NCBI RefSeq assembly: GCF_020329505.1
Contig: NZ_JAGKJJ010000004.1
Coordinates: forward strand, 186,001 to 250,000
Origin: Bradyrhizobium semiaridum
Lineage (GTDB): Bacteria; Pseudomonadota; Alphaproteobacteria; Rhizobiales; Xanthobacteraceae
Direction of reading: 5' to 3'
Length of the DNA stretch: 64,000 nucleotides
Position numbers and translations under genes: made by a program. Shown piece by piece: positions 40,867 to 49,067 of this stretch. A model generated the notes under the pieces. The model made no database searches. It was not told where the DNA came from and was given only the letters and a program-made list of their open reading frames with translations. Each line of letters begins with the position of its first letter. Position 1 is the stretch's first letter.

Positions 40867-41412
40867 TCAGAACATGCCGCCATTGGCGGGCGAGCCGGTC
40901 GAATGAATAACTGGAGCTTTCAGGCCGCGCACCGCGCGCTGCGTGTGAAAGCTGATTTGATCGCAATCCTGGATCACCAGCCGCTGCGGCCAGATCGTCA
41001 CGGGTCCGTAAACCACATCATAGCACACATTATGCGGAGCCATTCGCTGATGCGGGGTGAACCCGTTACGGCAATCGTTCACGAGATCCCAGAAATCGTT
41101 GATCGGCCGCACGAAAGCCAGCGTCTCGAGTGACGCCAGCCAGTCCCGGCTGAGCCCGAACTCCAGCACAATCGCACACCGCGCCGTCCCGGTCGGAGCC
41201 AACGTACGAACGATGCGAGCATTTGCCCATTGCTGTGCCTGGTGAAGGGACGTTGTGCAGTAGAAGCCCTGTCCGAAATCCGTGAAGGGACGGCAATGGG
41301 CGAGGTTGATCGTCAACGATAAACCGTAGCCCGGGCGCTGGCCTTGTGCGCCGACGGAGATATCATCGGTTCCGTGGTACAGGACGATATCCTTGTTGCC
41401 CCAAACCGGCAT
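40867..41412 (-). CDS. DUF3990 domain protein, ADP-ribosyltransferase-like (possible toxin)
   Basis: 181 residues from ATG 41412 with a GGGGG-type site upstream; a Met ten codons earlier is possible. Near the start is DIVLYHGTDD; in the middle FGQGFYCTTSLHQAQQWANA; near the end VVYGPVTIWPQRLVIQDCDQ followed by ISFHTQRAV. YHGxD, GFYxTTxxxQAxxWA and QISFHTxxA are the recurring blocks of DUF3990, a family with an ADP-ribosyltransferase-like fold often found in toxin-antitoxin style pairs. The His of YHG and Tyr of GFY would correspond to NAD-binding residues. Activity here is inference; the modest GC of this stretch supports acquisition. Confidence 0.78.
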   Translation of the reverse strand: MPVWGNKDIVLYHGTDDISVGAQGQRPGYGLSLTINLAHCRPFTDFGQGFYCTTSLHQAQQWANARIVRTLAPTGTARCAIVLEFGLSRDWLASLETLAFVRPINDFWDLVNDCRNGFTPHQRMAPHNVCYDVVYGPVTIWPQRLVIQDCDQISFHTQRAVRGLKAPVIHSTGSPANGGMF

Positions 41413-41512
41413 GTGCGAGCCCCCGCGATGTCGCCCGTTCATACCGCATGGCGTGTAACGTGTCTAGCCATCAACCACAGGGTGATCGCGGACCGAACCC
41501 TCGTCGCCCGCC

Positions 41513-43201
41513 TTACGAACCCCCGGCCGCCGGGGCCGGAAGCTCCGCGGCTGCGGCGGCAGCTTCCCGAATGGCCGCGAGCTCGCCGGCGGCATCCAGC
41601 ACGGGATAGGCCACCGAGCAGATATGCGAATGGATGCGGCGGAGGTCGCGCAGCACGTCGAGATGCAGCGAGGTGGTCTCGATGGTCTCGGGACGGCCTT
41701 CGCGCAGCCGCTCGAGATGGCGGTCGACGGCGGCGAGTTCGGCGGCGCGCAGTGCGGCTTTCTCGGTCAGCAGCTTGCGCGCCTCGCTGGCGTCGCCCGA
41801 CATGAACACGCCGAACGCAAGCCGCAGCGAGTCGATGGTCCGCCTGTGGAACGCTGACAATTCCTCGGCGCCTTCGGCCGAGAAATGCATGCGGTGCTTG
41901 ATCTTCTTGGTCGCCAGCTCGCTCAGATTCTTGTCGATGATGTCGCCGACATGCTCGAGATTGATCGCGAAGGCGACGATCTCCATCGCGCGCTGGCCCT
42001 CGCGCTCGTCGAGGCTGCCGCGGGTCAGCTTGGTCACGTAGAGCTTGATCGCCTCGTTCAGGCTATCGACGGTGTTGTCCATCTTGGACACCTGGTCGAC
42101 CAGCGCGCGGTCGTTGGTCGTCATTGCCGCCATCACCTTGCGCAGCATGGCCTCGACATGGTCGCCCATGTACAGCACCTCTCGCGCGGCGTCGGCCAGT
42201 GCGAGCGACGGCGTCTCCAGCGCGCTCTCGTCGATATAGCGCGGCCGCGACGGATCGGTCTCCTGCGCCCGCTTCGGCAGCAGGCGCTCGAGCAACCGCG
42301 CCATGGTGTCGAGCACGCCGATGAAGAGCGCCGCGGTGGCGACGTTGAACGCGATGTGGAACAGGGCGGTCGCCTTGGCGAGGTCAGGTTGCCACGCCTC
42401 GACATGCTCGGTGATCGGACGCAGGAACGGCGCCACCAGCGCGATGCCAATCAGGCGGTTGACGAGATTGCCGATCGGCAGGCGGTAGCTCGCCGGATTG
42501 TCGCGCCGGGCGCCTTCCAGCAGCGGATTGATGGCGCTGCCGAGATTGGCGCCGAGCACCAGCGCGAACGCCGCATAGGGCGAGATGAACTGCGAATAGG
42601 CCAGCGACATCACCAGCAGGACGCTGGCGACGCTGGAATGCACCAGCCAGGTGACGACGGCACCGATCAGGATGCACAGCACGGGATCGCCGGTGATCGC
42701 GGCCATGAAGACGCGCACCCCGGGCGCGCTCTCGGCCGGCGCCAGCGTGTCGAGCAGGATGTGCAGCGCCAACAGCATCAGGCCGAGCCCGATCGAGACG
42801 CGGCCGAGATCCTTGATCCGGGAGCGCGGTCCGCTGCGGAACGCGACCAGCCCGACGATGAACAGCACGGGGGCCACCGCCGCGACATTGAACGACAGCA
42901 CCTGCACGATCAGGGTGGTGCCGACATTGGCGCCGAGCATGATGGCGAGCGCCGGCGCCAGGCTGACCAGCCCTTCGGCGGCGAACGAGCTGGTGATCAA
43001 GGCGGTCGCGGTCGAGCTCTGGAGCAGGGCGGTCAGGCCGAGGCCGGCGGCGAACGCGGAGAAGCGGTTGTGCAGCGCCTTGGCCAGGAAGAGCCGCAGG
43101 TCGGGCCCGAAGGCGCGCAGAATCCCACTGTGGACCATGTGCAGGCCCCACAGCAGGAGGGCGACGCCCCCCATCAGATCGAGCAGAACGATGCTTCCCA
43201 T
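41513..43201 (-). CDS. Na/Pi-cotransporter family protein with PhoU-like C-terminus
   Basis: 562 residues from ATG 43201 (MGSIVLLDLMGGVALLLWGL), preceded by GAAGGAAG; the 55 codons open upstream lack support. Two inverted Na_Pi_cotrans repeats carry the QSS motifs: GLTALLQSSTATALITSSFA in repeat one and, in repeat two, LVHSSVASVLLVMSLAY with Gln replaced by His. A C-terminal PhoU-like helical domain (about 330-550) follows. It probably moves phosphate with sodium, with the PhoU part regulating. Single gene. Confidence 0.92.
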   Translation of the reverse strand: MGSIVLLDLMGGVALLLWGLHMVHSGILRAFGPDLRLFLAKALHNRFSAFAAGLGLTALLQSSTATALITSSFAAEGLVSLAPALAIMLGANVGTTLIVQVLSFNVAAVAPVLFIVGLVAFRSGPRSRIKDLGRVSIGLGLMLLALHILLDTLAPAESAPGVRVFMAAITGDPVLCILIGAVVTWLVHSSVASVLLVMSLAYSQFISPYAAFALVLGANLGSAINPLLEGARRDNPASYRLPIGNLVNRLIGIALVAPFLRPITEHVEAWQPDLAKATALFHIAFNVATAALFIGVLDTMARLLERLLPKRAQETDPSRPRYIDESALETPSLALADAAREVLYMGDHVEAMLRKVMAAMTTNDRALVDQVSKMDNTVDSLNEAIKLYVTKLTRGSLDEREGQRAMEIVAFAINLEHVGDIIDKNLSELATKKIKHRMHFSAEGAEELSAFHRRTIDSLRLAFGVFMSGDASEARKLLTEKAALRAAELAAVDRHLERLREGRPETIETTSLHLDVLRDLRRIHSHICSVAYPVLDAAGELAAIREAAAAAAELPAPAAGGS

Positions 43202-43454
43202 GCTTCCTTCATCTTCCCCGGCAAATGCGCGTCGAAAGCCGGCCGAATTCGAGTCGAAGGGGGCGAACTTATTGCCAATCGCCCGCCGATCAACCCCTTT
43301 TTGTTCTCGTGGAACCGGGCTGTGGAGGGCGCGTGCGGTAAACGAACCTGCAAGACAACCGCTCAATTGTGCGGGGTTCCGCTAGGCAGTTTCCAATCTT
43401 TCCCCGCTATCACGGTTGGACGCGAATTTGTCTAGCGAGGGCTTGGGGATCAGG

Positions 43455-43700
43455 ATGTTTGTGAATCGCCGCAAGAGCGAACGTCGTGTGTGCCGGAGCG
43501 TTGCCAAGATCCAGATCGGGACCGGCTCGCTTCCGAGGGATTGCATGATCACCGATATCTCGTCCGGCGGGGTCAAGGTGATCGCTGAATATCTGGAGAT
43601 TCCTCCGGAATTCACCATCATCTTCTCGAGCGGCAGCCCCCGTCAGTGCCGTCTGGCGTGGCGGATCGGGCACGAATTCGGCGCCCAGTTCGTCGACTGA
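43455..43700 (+). CDS. PilZ domain protein
   Basis: 81 residues from ATG 43455 (GGGGATCAGG before it); an upstream TTG at 43416 would add 13 residues. The single PilZ domain shows RRKSERR at the start and DISSGG near residue 37, equivalent to the RxxxR and D/NxSxxG motifs that bind c-di-GMP. The C-terminal half is a beta barrel ending RIGHEFGAQFVD. It probably links c-di-GMP to surface behaviour; the neighbouring Tad pilus genes are a possible target. Monocistronic. Confidence 0.85.
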   Translation: MFVNRRKSERRVCRSVAKIQIGTGSLPRDCMITDISSGGVKVIAEYLEIPPEFTIIFSSGSPRQCRLAWRIGHEFGAQFVD

Positions 43701-43849
43701 TCGCGACACACGGGACCGGCTCGGCCGCGCCGCCGCAGGCCCGGCGGGCCGTCAGCCGTTGGTATGACGGCGGCATGCTGTCGGCCTTAACCCGCCCTTA
43801 GGGTTAAACTGTGAGCATCCCGGAACCTTCGCTGTTCCGAGTCCCGTTG

Positions 43850-45307
43850 ATGCTTCAGAAATCATCCCGAACGCCTGGCCGCGTCAGCCGTCTTGCAGGC
43901 ACGGTATCCGCCGCGATCGTGCTGATCGGGCTGTCCGCCTGCCAGACCTCGGGTCCATCCGACATCACGGGGTCATTGGGCGAGCCCGCGGAAACCGGCC
44001 AGGCGTCGGCCGATCCAAGGCGCGACATCGAGAGCTATCACGAGCGCGTCCGCGCCAACCCGAAGGATGCCGACGCCGCGCTGAAATACGCCAAGGCGCT
44101 GCGCGCCACCGGCCAGCGCGCGCAGGCGGTCGCCGTGCTGGAGCAGGCAGTGCTGGGCCAGCCCGGCAACAAGGCGCTGCTCGCGGGTTATGGACGGGCA
44201 CTCGCCGACAACGGCAATTTCCAACAAGCCTTCGACGTGCTCGGCCGCGCCCATACGCCGGAGGATCCGGACTGGCGCATCCTGTCGGCGCAAGGCGCCG
44301 TGCTCGACCAGATGGACCGCCATGACGAGGCCCGCCAGTACTACTCGAGCGCGTTGAAGATCGTGCCGGACGAAGCGTCGGTGCTCTCCAATCTCGGCCT
44401 GTCCTATCTGCTCGCCAAGGACCTGCCGATGGCCGAGGAGACGCTGCGCCGCGCCCAGAAGCGTGCGCCCGGCGATGCGCGCGTGCGCAACAATCTGGCT
44501 CTGGTGGTGGGCCTGCAGGGCCGCCAGTCCGAGGCGGAGACCATCGTGAAGGCGGACCTGTCGCCGGACCAGGGCGCGACCAATGTCGCCGCGCTGAAGC
44601 GGCTGCTGGCGCGCAGCAAGGAAGCGAACCGCGCGGACGCGGACAGGATCCCGGTCGCAGCCAGTCGCCGCGACCAGCCGGCAGTCGAACGGAATGGTGG
44701 CGATCGGCTGGCTCTCGATGGTCTTGGCGAATTCCTTGACCTCGATCTCGGGGCGCTTCGGCATGCCGACCTGGTTCAGGCAGTACAGCGGCGGCCGGTC
44801 GTTGGGCCGCGCCGATTTCAGCGTGTTCAGCATGTTCTTGGTGTTGCGCAGATTGGCGAGGTCGGGCTCGGCGACGATCAGGATGTCGTCGGCGCCGACC
44901 AGCGTGCGCTTGGTCCAGGCGGTCCATTGATGCGGGACGTCGAGCACGACGCAGGAGGTGGTCATGCGCATGGTGTCGAAGATGGCTTCGAACGCATCGG
45001 CGCCGAAATCATAGACTTGATCGAGCGTAGCGGGCGCTGCCAGCAGGCTGAGATGGTCGCTGCATTTGGCGAGCAGGCGTTCCATATAGGCGGTGTCCGG
45101 GCGCTCGGGCGAGAACACCGCGTTGGCGATGCCCTGCACGGGGTCCTGGTTGTAGTCGAGGCCGGCGGTGCCGAAGGCGAGATCGAGATCGATCACGACG
45201 GAATCGAGCCCGAGGTCGCGCGCGATGGTCCAGGCGACGTTGTGGGCGACGCTGGAAGCGCCGACGCCGCCCTTCGCGCCGGTGACGGCGATGATACGGC
45301 CGACTGA
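43850..45307 (+). CDS. tadD: TadD tetratricopeptide lipoprotein with an abnormal antisense-derived tail
   Basis: The Tad-like part runs from ATG 43850 (a GTG at 43811 is also possible) to about 44674, some 275 residues. It has a lipoprotein signal with lipobox LSAC, then four or so TPR units (AALKYAKALRATGQRAQAVA, VLSNLGLSYLLAKDLPMAEE, ARVRNNLALVVGLQGRQSEA), as in TadD, the pilotin-like assembly factor of tight-adherence pili. From 44675 to the stop at 45307 the frame reads the antisense of cpaE, adding about 210 low-complexity residues that are not TadD. The true stop codon has been lost at a rearrangement junction. Confidence 0.75.
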   Translation: MLQKSSRTPGRVSRLAGTVSAAIVLIGLSACQTSGPSDITGSLGEPAETGQASADPRRDIESYHERVRANPKDADAALKYAKALRATGQRAQAVAVLEQAVLGQPGNKALLAGYGRALADNGNFQQAFDVLGRAHTPEDPDWRILSAQGAVLDQMDRHDEARQYYSSALKIVPDEASVLSNLGLSYLLAKDLPMAEETLRRAQKRAPGDARVRNNLALVVGLQGRQSEAETIVKADLSPDQGATNVAALKRLLARSKEANRADADRIPVAASRRDQPAVERNGGDRLALDGLGEFLDLDLGALRHADLVQAVQRRPVVGPRRFQRVQHVLGVAQIGEVGLGDDQDVVGADQRALGPGGPLMRDVEHDAGGGHAHGVEDGFERIGAEIIDLIERSGRCQQAEMVAAFGEQAFHIGGVRALGREHRVGDALHGVLVVVEAGGAEGEIEIDHDGIEPEVARDGPGDVVGDAGSADAALRAGDGDDTAD

Positions 45308-45751
45308 AGCCTCGTCGGAGGTGGAGAACAGGCTGCAGATCGTGCGTACGATGTCGAGCACCTTGAAGGGGCCGACGACATAGTCGTTGACGCCGCGCCG
45401 CACCAGCTCGCGATAGGGCGCGACGTCGCCGGCGCTGCCGAGCACGACGACGCGGGTGCCGGGATCGCAGACGGTCGCGAGCTCGTCGAGGCCGGCGAGG
45501 AAGTCCTGGTCGGGCTCGGTCTCCAGCATGATGACGTTGGGCGTCGGAGCCTTGTGGTAGGCGTCGATCGCCGCCGTGATGCCGCCCATATGGACCGAGA
45601 GGTGAGCCTTGGCGAGCCGGCGGTCCTCGGCGGCGGCGCGCGCCGCTGCGGCGGTCGCGACGGTGGCGCAGAACGCCTGCACGGAGATTCGCGGCGCCGG
45701 CGCGATGTAATCGTCGGCGTGCGAAGGCTCGTCTTGCTGTGGGGCGGTCAT
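44675..45751 (-). pseudogene. cpaE: Truncated CpaE/TadZ-like pilus localisation ATPase
   Basis: From ATG 45751 (ATGA overlap with cpaD) the product matches CpaE for 359 residues: a receiver-like N-terminal domain (VIMLETEPDQDFLAGLDELA), the deviant Walker A TGAKGGVGASSVAHNVAW, VVIDLDLAFGTAGLDYNQDP and LYCLNQVGMPKRPEIE. It then stops matching right after IATIPFDCRL; roughly 60 C-terminal residues are missing and the frame runs on through the antisense of tadD to 43973. CpaE places the Tad machine at the cell pole. Loss of its end and of cpaF, tadB and tadC next to it suggests the pilus system is broken. Confidence 0.82.
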
Positions 45752-46470
45752 TTCGCGGCGTCGCTCAGCTTGGCCTTGTCGGTTTCGGGATAGGTGGTCG
45801 TGGTCGGCTCGCCCTTGCGGTAGCGGTCGAACGCCACGGTGCGGCGCGGCGTGTAGGCCGCGGTCTCGGTGCGCGGCTGCTCGAGGTCGGACGGATTGGC
45901 GACCATGGCGGCGAGGTTGCGCTGCGTGGCGCAGCCGAAATTGTCGAACTGCTTGTTCTGGTTGTAATTGGGATTGTCGATCGAGGGGCCGAGATCGGCC
46001 GGCCACAGGCCGCACGGGCCGGCGACGGCCGCCATCTTGGGATAACTGAGGCGGATGGTGGCGAGCGCACGCGGATCGTCCGACGGGTAGGTGCGCTTGA
46101 CGATGGCGTGCGCGGGCACGCCCATCGATGCCAGCAGGCCGCGGATATCCTGATAGACCGCCTGCGCGGAGCGCGCGTTCGGCGTGTCGACGGGAACGTC
46201 GATCGCGATCGCGCCGGTGCCTTCGCGGCGCCAGCTGCGCGCCAGCCCCATCACGTCGTCGCGCTGCGGCTCGGTCAGGTTGCCGCGGCTGCGGCCGACG
46301 AACACCACGATCGACTGCTCACCTTCGGTGATCGCGATCGGATGGCGCTGACGGTAATTGTCCGGCGGGATCGTTCCGGTGACGGTATCGCCGGTCAGGT
46401 TGCAGCCGCCGAGCGCGATCGCCGCAGCGAGGAGGGCGCCGGCACCGGCGGTCTTTGTGGTGCGTGTCAT
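45748..46470 (-). CDS. cpaD: CpaD pilus lipoprotein
   Basis: 240 residues from ATG 46470, with GGGGGATC upstream. The lipoprotein signal has lipobox LGGC. The CpaD/TadO domain follows with RQRHPIAITEGEQSIVVFVG, an OmpA-like SYPKMAAVAGPCGLWPADLG and the typical NFGCATQRNLAAMVANPSDL. It is an outer-membrane accessory of the CpaC secretin. It overlaps cpaE by four bases and lies 29 bases after cpaC, so it belongs to the cpaBCDE transcript. Confidence 0.93.
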   Translation of the reverse strand: MTRTTKTAGAGALLAAAIALGGCNLTGDTVTGTIPPDNYRQRHPIAITEGEQSIVVFVGRSRGNLTEPQRDDVMGLARSWRREGTGAIAIDVPVDTPNARSAQAVYQDIRGLLASMGVPAHAIVKRTYPSDDPRALATIRLSYPKMAAVAGPCGLWPADLGPSIDNPNYNQNKQFDNFGCATQRNLAAMVANPSDLEQPRTETAAYTPRRTVAFDRYRKGEPTTTTYPETDKAKLSDAAK

Positions 46471-46499
46471 CGTTCGATCCCCCAGGCTGAGCCGCAACG

Positions 46500-47972
46500 T
46501 CAGTCGATGATGAAGCCGAAATTGACCGGCGTGGCCCCGACCGGTTCGGCACGGGCGGCGACGCCGTAGAGGCGATTGATGCGTCCGAGCAGCGCCGACT
46601 GCGCATCAGACGCCGGCGCAAATCCGTCATCGGGGCGCGACAGCTCCTTCTGGGCGACCGCGCGCACCACGTAGGGCGTCACGATGACCATCAGCTCGGT
46701 CTCGTTGTTGACGAAGTCCTGGCTGCGGAACAGCTGGCCGAGCACCGGGATCTGATCGACGCCGGGCATGCCGTTGATCGCCTGTTTGGTCTGCTGCTGG
46801 ATCAGGCCGGCCATCGCGATCGAGCCGCCGGACGGGACTTCCAGCGTGGTGTCGGCGCGGCGGGTCTTGATCGAGGGGATCGTGGTGCCGCCGGCGCCGC
46901 CGGTGAGCGCGTTCTCGGTCGAGACTTCGGAGACTTCCGTCATCACCTTCAGGCTGATGCGTCCCTCGGACAGCACCACCGGCGTGAAGTTAAGCGAGAT
47001 GCCGAATTTCTTGAAGCTGACGGTCTGCACGCAATTGCCGATCGCGCCCGAGGTCGAGGTCTGGCAGGTCACGCCGGTCGGGATCGGAAACTCGCCGCCC
47101 GACACGAAGGTCGCGGACTCGCCGGAGATCGCCGTGAGATTGGGTTCGGCCAGCGTCTTGACCACGCCGGCGCTTTCCATCGCGCGCAGCGTTGCGGTCA
47201 CCGAGGCCTGGCCCAGCTTGTTGAGGGCCGCGCCGGTCAACTGATTGGCGACCAGCGGGCCGCTATTCGCGGTGAACGGGTTGCTGTTGTTGAACACCAC
47301 GGCCGCAGTGCCGAAGTTCATGCTGGCGCTGAGATCGACGCCGAGCTGCTTGATGACGTCGCGCCGCACCTCCGCCACGGTGACCTTGAGCATCACCTGG
47401 TCGCGGCCGCGCACCACGATCGAGTTGACGACCTTGTCGGCGCTGCCGACCAGCTTGGCGGCGACGTCGCCGGCCTGCTGGGCCTCGATCGGGCTGGCCA
47501 CCGTGCCGGTCAGCACCACGCTGTCGCCGACGCCCTCGATATTGACGCCCGGCAGCATCTGCTTCAGCGCCGAGCGCATGCCGTTGAGGTCGCGCTTGAT
47601 CGCGATGTCGTAGGAGCCGACCTGCTGGCCCTCGGCATCGAAGAACACGACGTTGGTCTGGCCGACCGCGGCGCCGATGATGTAGGCGCGCTGCGCCGAG
47701 CGGATCACCGCGTTGGCGATCTTGGGATCGGCGACCAGCACGTCCTTGGCTTCGCGCGGCAGGTCGACCACGACCGACTTGCCGACGCCGAGCGAGAGGA
47801 AGCGGGTCTTGACGGGAAGGCCGCCGGTGACCGCGATATCGGCGTTCTTGTCGGTATCGGCGGCGATCGCCGGTGCCAGGATCGGCAGCAGCATCAGCGC
47901 AGCGACGGCCGTGAAGGGTAGGGCGCGGGCCCGTGCGCTCCGCATCGTGAATTGTCGCGCAGCCGATGTCAT
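46500..47972 (-). CDS. cpaC: CpaC/RcpA type II/IV secretin
   Basis: 490 residues, with a signal peptide (PFTAVAALMLLPILAPAIAA), an N-terminal secretin domain with BON-like segment (VNIEGVGDSVVLTGTVASPI), and the secretin core (AMESAGVVKTLAEPNLTAIS, FVSGGEFPIP, IPVLGQLFRSQDFVNNETEL, MVIVTPYVV). It forms the outer-membrane pore of the Tad pilus. A GGGGGC site lies before the start; 13 bases separate it from cpaB. Confidence 0.95.
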   Translation of the reverse strand: MTSAARQFTMRSARARALPFTAVAALMLLPILAPAIAADTDKNADIAVTGGLPVKTRFLSLGVGKSVVVDLPREAKDVLVADPKIANAVIRSAQRAYIIGAAVGQTNVVFFDAEGQQVGSYDIAIKRDLNGMRSALKQMLPGVNIEGVGDSVVLTGTVASPIEAQQAGDVAAKLVGSADKVVNSIVVRGRDQVMLKVTVAEVRRDVIKQLGVDLSASMNFGTAAVVFNNSNPFTANSGPLVANQLTGAALNKLGQASVTATLRAMESAGVVKTLAEPNLTAISGESATFVSGGEFPIPTGVTCQTSTSGAIGNCVQTVSFKKFGISLNFTPVVLSEGRISLKVMTEVSEVSTENALTGGAGGTTIPSIKTRRADTTLEVPSGGSIAMAGLIQQQTKQAINGMPGVDQIPVLGQLFRSQDFVNNETELMVIVTPYVVRAVAQKELSRPDDGFAPASDAQSALLGRINRLYGVAARAEPVGATPVNFGFIID

Positions 47973-47985
47973 GTCGAAGCCCCCA

Positions 47986-48789
47986 TCACTTCTGTGTCGT
48001 CTGAGAGCTGGGCACGCCGTAGCGCACCACCCTGATGCTCTCGCCCCGCTTCGGGGCCTGGTCGTTGTTCGCGATCTCGTCCGGCTTCTCGTTGGCGTCG
48101 ACGATGCTGCGCAGCGCCAGCGTGACGATGCCGCTCTGCCGGGCCCGTGCCAGCGTCTCGGCCTGCTCCGGCTTGAGCTCGAGGGTTACGGTCTTGCCGA
48201 CCAGCGAGTTGCTGCCGTCCTTCTCCTTCGGCGCCTGGTCGATCGCGAGCACGCGGACGTTGGCCAGCAGGACTTCGGTCGAGACGACGTCGGTGCCGGA
48301 CTTGTCGGGATTCTTCTCGCGCTTGGAGAAGATCACGTCGACGCGGTCGCCGGGCAGGATGAAGCCGCCGGCGCCGGTCTCCGGCGAAATTTCGGTGGAG
48401 ATCGCGCGCATGCCGGACGGCAGGATCGCGGCCATGAAGCCGCTGCCATTGGCCTTCACCAGCTTCTGCTCGCGGATCGGTTCGCCGACGATGAAGGGGA
48501 AGCGCGCGATCGAGCCGATCACGTCCTTCATCGCATCGGGATTGGTGTCCTGGCGCAGGAAAGCGGTGCTGGCGGTCTCGGCCGGCCAGCGCTGCCATTG
48601 CAGATCTTCCGGCTTGATCGCCTGGCCGAGGCCGATGTCGGTCTTGGCCACCAGCACCTCGACGGTCGGCAATTGCACGACCGGCGGCGCGACGGCCACC
48701 GGTTTCTGTTCGCCCACGCTCGCGAGATAGGTGGCCGCGAGGCCTGCGACGCCGGCAATGGCGAGGACCACGATGCGTGCCGTCTTCAT
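47986..48789 (-). CDS. cpaB: CpaB/RcpC pilus assembly protein
   Basis: 267 residues. An N-terminal membrane anchor (ARIVVLAIAGVAGLAATYLA) leads to a SAF domain (LVAKTDIGLGQAIKPEDLQW) and the RcpC domain with ISPETGAGGFILPGDRVDVI. CpaB acts at the periplasmic base of the secretin. First gene of the cpaBCDE operon. Prepilin (flp), prepilin peptidase cpaA and tadE/G are not upstream here; the region beyond encodes metC. Confidence 0.94.
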   Translation of the reverse strand: MKTARIVVLAIAGVAGLAATYLASVGEQKPVAVAPPVVQLPTVEVLVAKTDIGLGQAIKPEDLQWQRWPAETASTAFLRQDTNPDAMKDVIGSIARFPFIVGEPIREQKLVKANGSGFMAAILPSGMRAISTEISPETGAGGFILPGDRVDVIFSKREKNPDKSGTDVVSTEVLLANVRVLAIDQAPKEKDGSNSLVGKTVTLELKPEQAETLARARQSGIVTLALRSIVDANEKPDEIANNDQAPKRGESIRVVRYGVPSSQTTQK

Positions 48790-48975
48790 GCGACTGACTG
48801 AATGCCCTTGCAGCGGGCGGTCGCGACCTTGCGGTGCTGACAGCCCTTCCCGAGAGCATGACTACGGCCGCAAAAGTATAAGGGAACTTGCCAGCAGCTC
48901 CTGCTGATTAAGGGATTGGTGGGGATGGTGAACGGCTGGTTAGTGGTGCGGCCGCATCTCCGCAGAATCCCGGAG

Positions 48976-49000
48976 GTTGCGCGCGAACGATGCGCGCAAC
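48976..49000 (-). terminator. Perfect hairpin downstream of metC
   Basis: GTTGCGCGC (48976-48984) and GCGCGCAAC (48992-49000) form a perfect 9-bp stem with a 7-base loop. It lies 68 bases after the metC stop on the minus strand, but no U-tract follows. It is either a rho-independent-like terminator or a protein-binding palindrome upstream of cpaB. Confidence 0.5.
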
Positions 49001-49067
49001 GCCCACCGCGGCGCGCGATGCACGCGCGGATCGGCCGTGGTTAATATCGTCTAACGCGCGCGGCGGA

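Noticed and set aside
41885-43435. 516-codon plus-strand frame opposite the Na/Pi transporter gene
   Set aside because: Low-complexity antisense reading; the minus-strand transporter is clear.
43455-43700. PilZ gene as a proven regulator of the Tad pilus
   Set aside because: Only proximity supports it; it is on its own transcript and the pilus locus looks broken.
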